Origin: OCS116 sp051531935
GTDB taxonomy: Bacteria > Pseudomonadota > Alphaproteobacteria > Rhizobiales > OSC116
NCBI GenBank assembly: GCA_051531935.1
Contig: JAOPTR010000024.1
Location: 1-64,000 of the forward strand
Direction of reading: 5' to 3'
DNA length: 64,000 nucleotides
Shown: piece by piece, positions 60,999 through 64,000 of the stretch
How positions within the stretch are numbered: position 1 is the stretch's first letter
Layout: each line of letters opens with the position of its first letter
Notes under the pieces: generated by a model
Seen by the model: the letters and a program-made list of their open reading frames with translations, nothing else
Database searches by the model: none
Told to the model about the DNA's origin: nothing
Position numbers and translations under genes: made by a program

Positions 60999-62378
60999 AT
61001 GTCAAAAGAATCATTATTCATCGGCAGCAAATTAAAAAAACTGCGTCGTGATAAGAAAATGAATCAAAAAAATTTGGCTCTAGAATTGGGTATCAGTCCA
61101 AGTTACCTAAATTTGATCGAGCGCAATAGGCGCGGCCTAACCGCCAATCTACTGCTAAAACTATCCGACGTACTAGATGTAGAGGTTAGTGAGTTAAATC
61201 AAAATACTGATGTGCAATTGAATCACGATTTAAATGAGTTGCTAGCGCAAGACATGTTTTCAGATTTTGGCATCACAAATCAAGATATAGACGATTTAAC
61301 CAACGAAAACCCTCAAATTGGCCGTGCCATGATACGCCTGTTCGACAAATATAAAATGCGTCAAAAGCAAAACCAAAAACTCACCAGTCAATATATCAAT
61401 AATGGCGGGCAAGATACATCAACCGATCAAACAAATTTCGAAAATGACGCATCACCCGAGTATATTGCCGAATTGGTTTCCGACTTCATCCAAGATCAAT
61501 CAAATTTCTTCCCAACCCTAGAGAAAGCCGCAGAACGCGTCCGCCAAGATGTCGATTTAATGGGCGAGGGGCTATTGCATGGGCTAAAAGCCTTTACCAT
61601 GAACAGCTTCGCACTCAGAGTGAAGGTTTCAGATTTACCAAATGATGAAGGTCATATTTTCGATAAGGAAATGGGAATATTAACAATCTCAAGCTTTTCA
61701 AATTCACAAAGCCAAGTTTTCTGTGTCGCCGAGCATACAGGTCTCTACGCCGCCCAACATGAAATTGACGACATTATAGAGGATGCAAATTTCGAAGACG
61801 AGCGCATCAATAATTATTTAGAACTCGTCCTTGCAAGATATTTCGCTGCCAGTATTCTTATGCCCTATGACCGCTTCTTAGCCCGCGCCAAAGAAACCCG
61901 ATATGACATTGATCTATTATGCCACTATTTTGATGTTAGTTTCGAGCAAGTTTGTCACAGATTGACAAGTATGCAAAAACCAGGGTCAAAAGCAGTTCCA
62001 TTCCATTTTGTGCGCACCGACATTGCAGGGCATATTTCAAAACGATTCTCGCTTTCAGGCATTAAAATTCCGCGCTACGGCACAGCTTGCCCTCGTTGGA
62101 ATATTTATGCAGCCTTTATGCAACCAGGGCGCATAAATGTTCAAATGTCCAAAACCCCCGATGGAGAAACTTATTTCTGTATTGCGCGCACAATTTCAAA
62201 AGGCGTCAGACGATTCGGTGAGCCATTAAGGCATTTCTCCGTCGGATTAGGCTGCAAAAGTATCCACGCCAAACACATGGTATATTCCGATAGTATCGAC
62301 TTAAAAGACACCTCTCAAATCGTGCAAATCGGCGCAACTTGCCCCGTTTGTCAAAGATATGACTGTAAAGAACATTAA
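60999..62378 (+). CDS. ScfR/RamB-like XRE transcriptional regulator
   Basis: A 459-residue regulator: an XRE helix-turn-helix (about 10-65) with LKKLRRDKKMNQKNLALELG and SPSYLNLIERNRRGLT, a middle IrrE-like domain (VAEHTGLYAAQHEIDDII and the ARYFAASILMPYDRFLAR segment) and a C-terminal domain with cysteines (GTACPRW, CPVCQRYDCKEH). This is the short-chain fatty acyl regulator layout (RamB in actinobacteria), which controls acetate and glyoxylate genes. It is divergent from aceA and its small neighbour. The start follows a TTGGAG site. Confidence 0.9.
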   Translation: MSKESLFIGSKLKKLRRDKKMNQKNLALELGISPSYLNLIERNRRGLTANLLLKLSDVLDVEVSELNQNTDVQLNHDLNELLAQDMFSDFGITNQDIDDLTNENPQIGRAMIRLFDKYKMRQKQNQKLTSQYINNGGQDTSTDQTNFENDASPEYIAELVSDFIQDQSNFFPTLEKAAERVRQDVDLMGEGLLHGLKAFTMNSFALRVKVSDLPNDEGHIFDKEMGILTISSFSNSQSQVFCVAEHTGLYAAQHEIDDIIEDANFEDERINNYLELVLARYFAASILMPYDRFLARAKETRYDIDLLCHYFDVSFEQVCHRLTSMQKPGSKAVPFHFVRTDIAGHISKRFSLSGIKIPRYGTACPRWNIYAAFMQPGRINVQMSKTPDGETYFCIARTISKGVRRFGEPLRHFSVGLGCKSIHAKHMVYSDSIDLKDTSQIVQIGATCPVCQRYDCKEH

Positions 62379-62647
62379 GGCCATTTTTTCGTTGTAACCA
62401 TCTATATTGCGTGCTAAACGATGTCCTCGGATAATTCCAGTGAGTATAGATTTTCCCTGCCTTTCTCAAAGCTATTTACAAGCGTTTGAAATCGCTAAAT
62501 CCTAAAATCTATTCCCCAATTTACACATCCGTAAACAATGGCCACATACCCAAATTAAGGCTATTTAATAATTAAGTACAGCAAGATTGCGTTCTGTATA
62601 AAAACAGTCTATTTTGCACGCAACTAAAGAATTTAAGGAGTATGTCG

Positions 62648-63304
62648 ATGAGTGACGTATTTGAAGAAGTAAATGAAGACATCCGTCGCGAAAACATGAC
62701 CAATCTTTGGAAAAAGTATGGACCATGGGTTATTGGCGTTTGTGTGCTAATCATCGCAGCCGTCGGTGGTAATCAGTTTTATAAAAATTACCAAATTTCC
62801 GAAGCGGTAAGCGCAAGCAATGCTTACGATGCGTATCTAACTGCCCTCAATGCAGATGGCGCAACAGGCGCTTCTGGCGCTGATGAGCTAGCCACGGTCG
62901 AAAATTCAGCTCACGCAGGCTATATTTTCCTCAGTAAAATGTCTCAGGCCGATGCCTATGCAAGTGATAAAAACCTCATCGAGGCTGTTAAACTTTATGA
63001 CATCATTGCTGCCGATGTGAATATCGCCCAAAATGATCGCGACATTGCCACTGTTAAATCAGCGTATTTATTAGTAGATAGCGCAAGTTTAGCCGATCTT
63101 AAATCGCGTCTTTTTAATATCAATGTCGTTGAAAATGCGTTCCGTTTTCAAGCACGTGAGCTTATCGGCTTAAGCGCTTATAAACATGAAGCCTATGCCG
63201 AAGCGCAAGAGATCTTCTCTTCGCTTTCCCAAAATGCCCAAACGCCAAATAGCATTCGTGGCCGTGCCGCGAATTTAATATCTTTGTTGGCGTCCAAAAT
63301 ATAA
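62648..63304 (+). CDS. YfgM-like tetratricopeptide membrane protein
   Basis: A 218-residue protein: a short cytoplasmic N-terminus, a membrane helix near residues 27-45 (GPWVIGVCVLIIAAVGG) and a periplasmic helical TPR_21 domain. YfgM interacts with the Sec translocon and chaperones in E. coli. Of two ATGs, 62642 and 62648, the second lies seven bases after AAGGAG and is preferred. It precedes der by 30 bases, the usual order in this group, here without bamB between them. Confidence 0.88.
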   Translation: MSDVFEEVNEDIRRENMTNLWKKYGPWVIGVCVLIIAAVGGNQFYKNYQISEAVSASNAYDAYLTALNADGATGASGADELATVENSAHAGYIFLSKMSQADAYASDKNLIEAVKLYDIIAADVNIAQNDRDIATVKSAYLLVDSASLADLKSRLFNINVVENAFRFQARELIGLSAYKHEAYAEAQEIFSSLSQNAQTPNSIRGRAANLISLLASKI

Positions 63305-63334
63305 GCCAGATGGCTAAAGACAGAAAGTAATTTA

Positions 63335-64000
63335 ATGTCAGATGAAAAGTTGTCAGTAAGCGAGCAATTTGGCTTAGCTGAAGACCTCCATGTGGTCATA
63401 GTTGGCCGCCCAAATGTCGGTAAATCGTCTCTATTCAACCGTTTGGTGGGTAAAAAACTCGCTTTGGTCGATGATCTTCCGGGTGTAACACGCGATCGCC
63501 GCCATGGCGATGCCTCAATCGGCGATATGAAATTCATCATCACCGATACAGCTGGCCTAGAAGATGCCGATGATAGCAAGCTCGAAGGCCGCATGCGCCT
63601 TCAAACCGAGCGCGCAATCGAGGAAGCTGATGTCGCATTGTTTATGATCGACAGCCGCGCAGGCGTCACCCCGCTCGATGAACATTTCGCAGATTTAATG
63701 CGCCGCAGCAAAACACCTTGCATCTTGTTATGTAATAAAGCCGAAGGTAAAGCAGGCGAATTTGGCATGTATGAAGCCTATTCACTTGGCCTTGGCGATC
63801 CGATTGCCATCAGTGCCGCTCATGGTGAAGGCATTGGCGAATTGCACGATGCGCTCGAGCCTCATTATGCAGAAGTTCATGCCGAAAATTTGCGGTTAGA
63901 TGCCCAAATGCAAGCGTCACTAGACAGTGATGAAAGCAAGGTCGATGAAGATAGTGAAGATTTCCAAGTTGGTATAGATCGCCCATTGCGCGTGGCTATT
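63335..64000 (+). CDS. der: GTPase Der (EngA), 5' part
   Basis: The first 222 codons of the ribosome-assembly GTPase Der; the gene continues past the right edge. The first G domain is complete: G1 GRPNVGKSS, the DLPGVTRDRR switch, G3 DTAGLED and G4 NKAEGK. A linker leads to RPLRVAI, where the second G domain begins. The ATG at 63335 gives an 18-residue extension before the first strand. Der binds the 50S precursor and is normally essential. Confidence 0.95.
   Translation, partial: MSDEKLSVSEQFGLAEDLHVVIVGRPNVGKSSLFNRLVGKKLALVDDLPGVTRDRRHGDASIGDMKFIITDTAGLEDADDSKLEGRMRLQTERAIEEADVALFMIDSRAGVTPLDEHFADLMRRSKTPCILLCNKAEGKAGEFGMYEAYSLGLGDPIAISAAHGEGIGELHDALEPHYAEVHAENLRLDAQMQASLDSDESKVDEDSEDFQVGIDRPLRVAI

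Noticed and set aside
1..64000. Mobile elements, prophage, CRISPR arrays, tRNA or rRNA genes
   Set aside because: None seen: no transposase or integrase motifs, no regularly spaced repeats and no cloverleaf-like or rRNA-like segments noticed on reading.

Overview
The window is an AT-rich alphaproteobacterial chromosome segment. I infer a marine or host-associated member of the Hyphomicrobiales or a near relative. The reasons are three TRAP transporters, FCD-type GntR regulators, a GbpR-like LysR regulator, Azospirillum/Rhizobium-style oxidative sugar pathways, isocitrate lyase beside a ScfR/RamB-like regulator, and a YfgM-like protein directly upstream of der. I saw no tRNA, rRNA, insertion sequence, phage gene or CRISPR array. 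Almost everything between 1.6 and 56 kb is uptake and catabolism of small organic acids and sugars; core genes begin at about 58.9 kb.

Region 1 (1.6-13.2 kb) looks like one regulon of unknown substrate. It holds a TRAP transporter, a carboxymuconolactone-decarboxylase-like protein, an SMP-30 protein, a frame-disrupted aldehyde dehydrogenase, a serine hydrolase, a beta-hydroxyacid dehydrogenase, a GntR regulator, a DUF2165 membrane protein, an isochorismatase-like hydrolase, and exported RidA-like and VOC-like proteins. The three divergent promoter gaps share a 13-bp inverted repeat of the ATTGT-N3-ACAAT type, which I propose is the operator of the local GntR regulator.

Region 2 (14.2-20.2 kb) has a divergent FCD regulator, a TakP-like TRAP binding protein, a fused DctQM permease and an E. 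coli-type D-lactate dehydrogenase, so lactate or 2-oxoacid use is likely. Region 3 (20.4-30.2 kb) has a GntR regulator, 5-dehydro-4-deoxyglucarate dehydratase (kdgD), a complete CUT1 ABC importer and three consecutive Gfo/Idh/MocA oxidoreductases. Region 4 (30.4-41.3 kb) has an SMP-30 lactonase-like protein coupled to a chemoreceptor, a GntR regulator and a third TRAP system on the minus strand. Divergent to these are an L-arabinonate-dehydratase-like IlvD/Edd enzyme, an RraA-fold protein and a 2-oxoglutarate-semialdehyde dehydrogenase.

Region 5 (42-55.6 kb) is a galactoside locus: a Gfo/Idh-aldo/keto reductase fusion, a CUT1 ABC importer, a GH2 beta-galactosidase-like enzyme, a shortened AraD1-like protein lacking the usual metal-site residues, a LysR regulator, and galactose/arabinose 1-dehydrogenase with DgoK and DgoA. 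With the IlvD enzyme of region 4 this gives most of a De Ley-Doudoroff galactose route. Four copies of a 33-bp directional motif occur here, three at promoters and one between two convergent gene ends.

Region 6 (55.7-64 kb) has a PLP-dependent dehydratase, a TetR-controlled group of small membrane proteins and a zinc-peptidase-like protein behind a symmetric divergent promoter, then aceA (Pseudomonas aeruginosa-type isocitrate lyase), a small conserved-looking protein, a ScfR/RamB-like regulator, a YfgM-like protein and the 5' part of der, which runs off the right edge.
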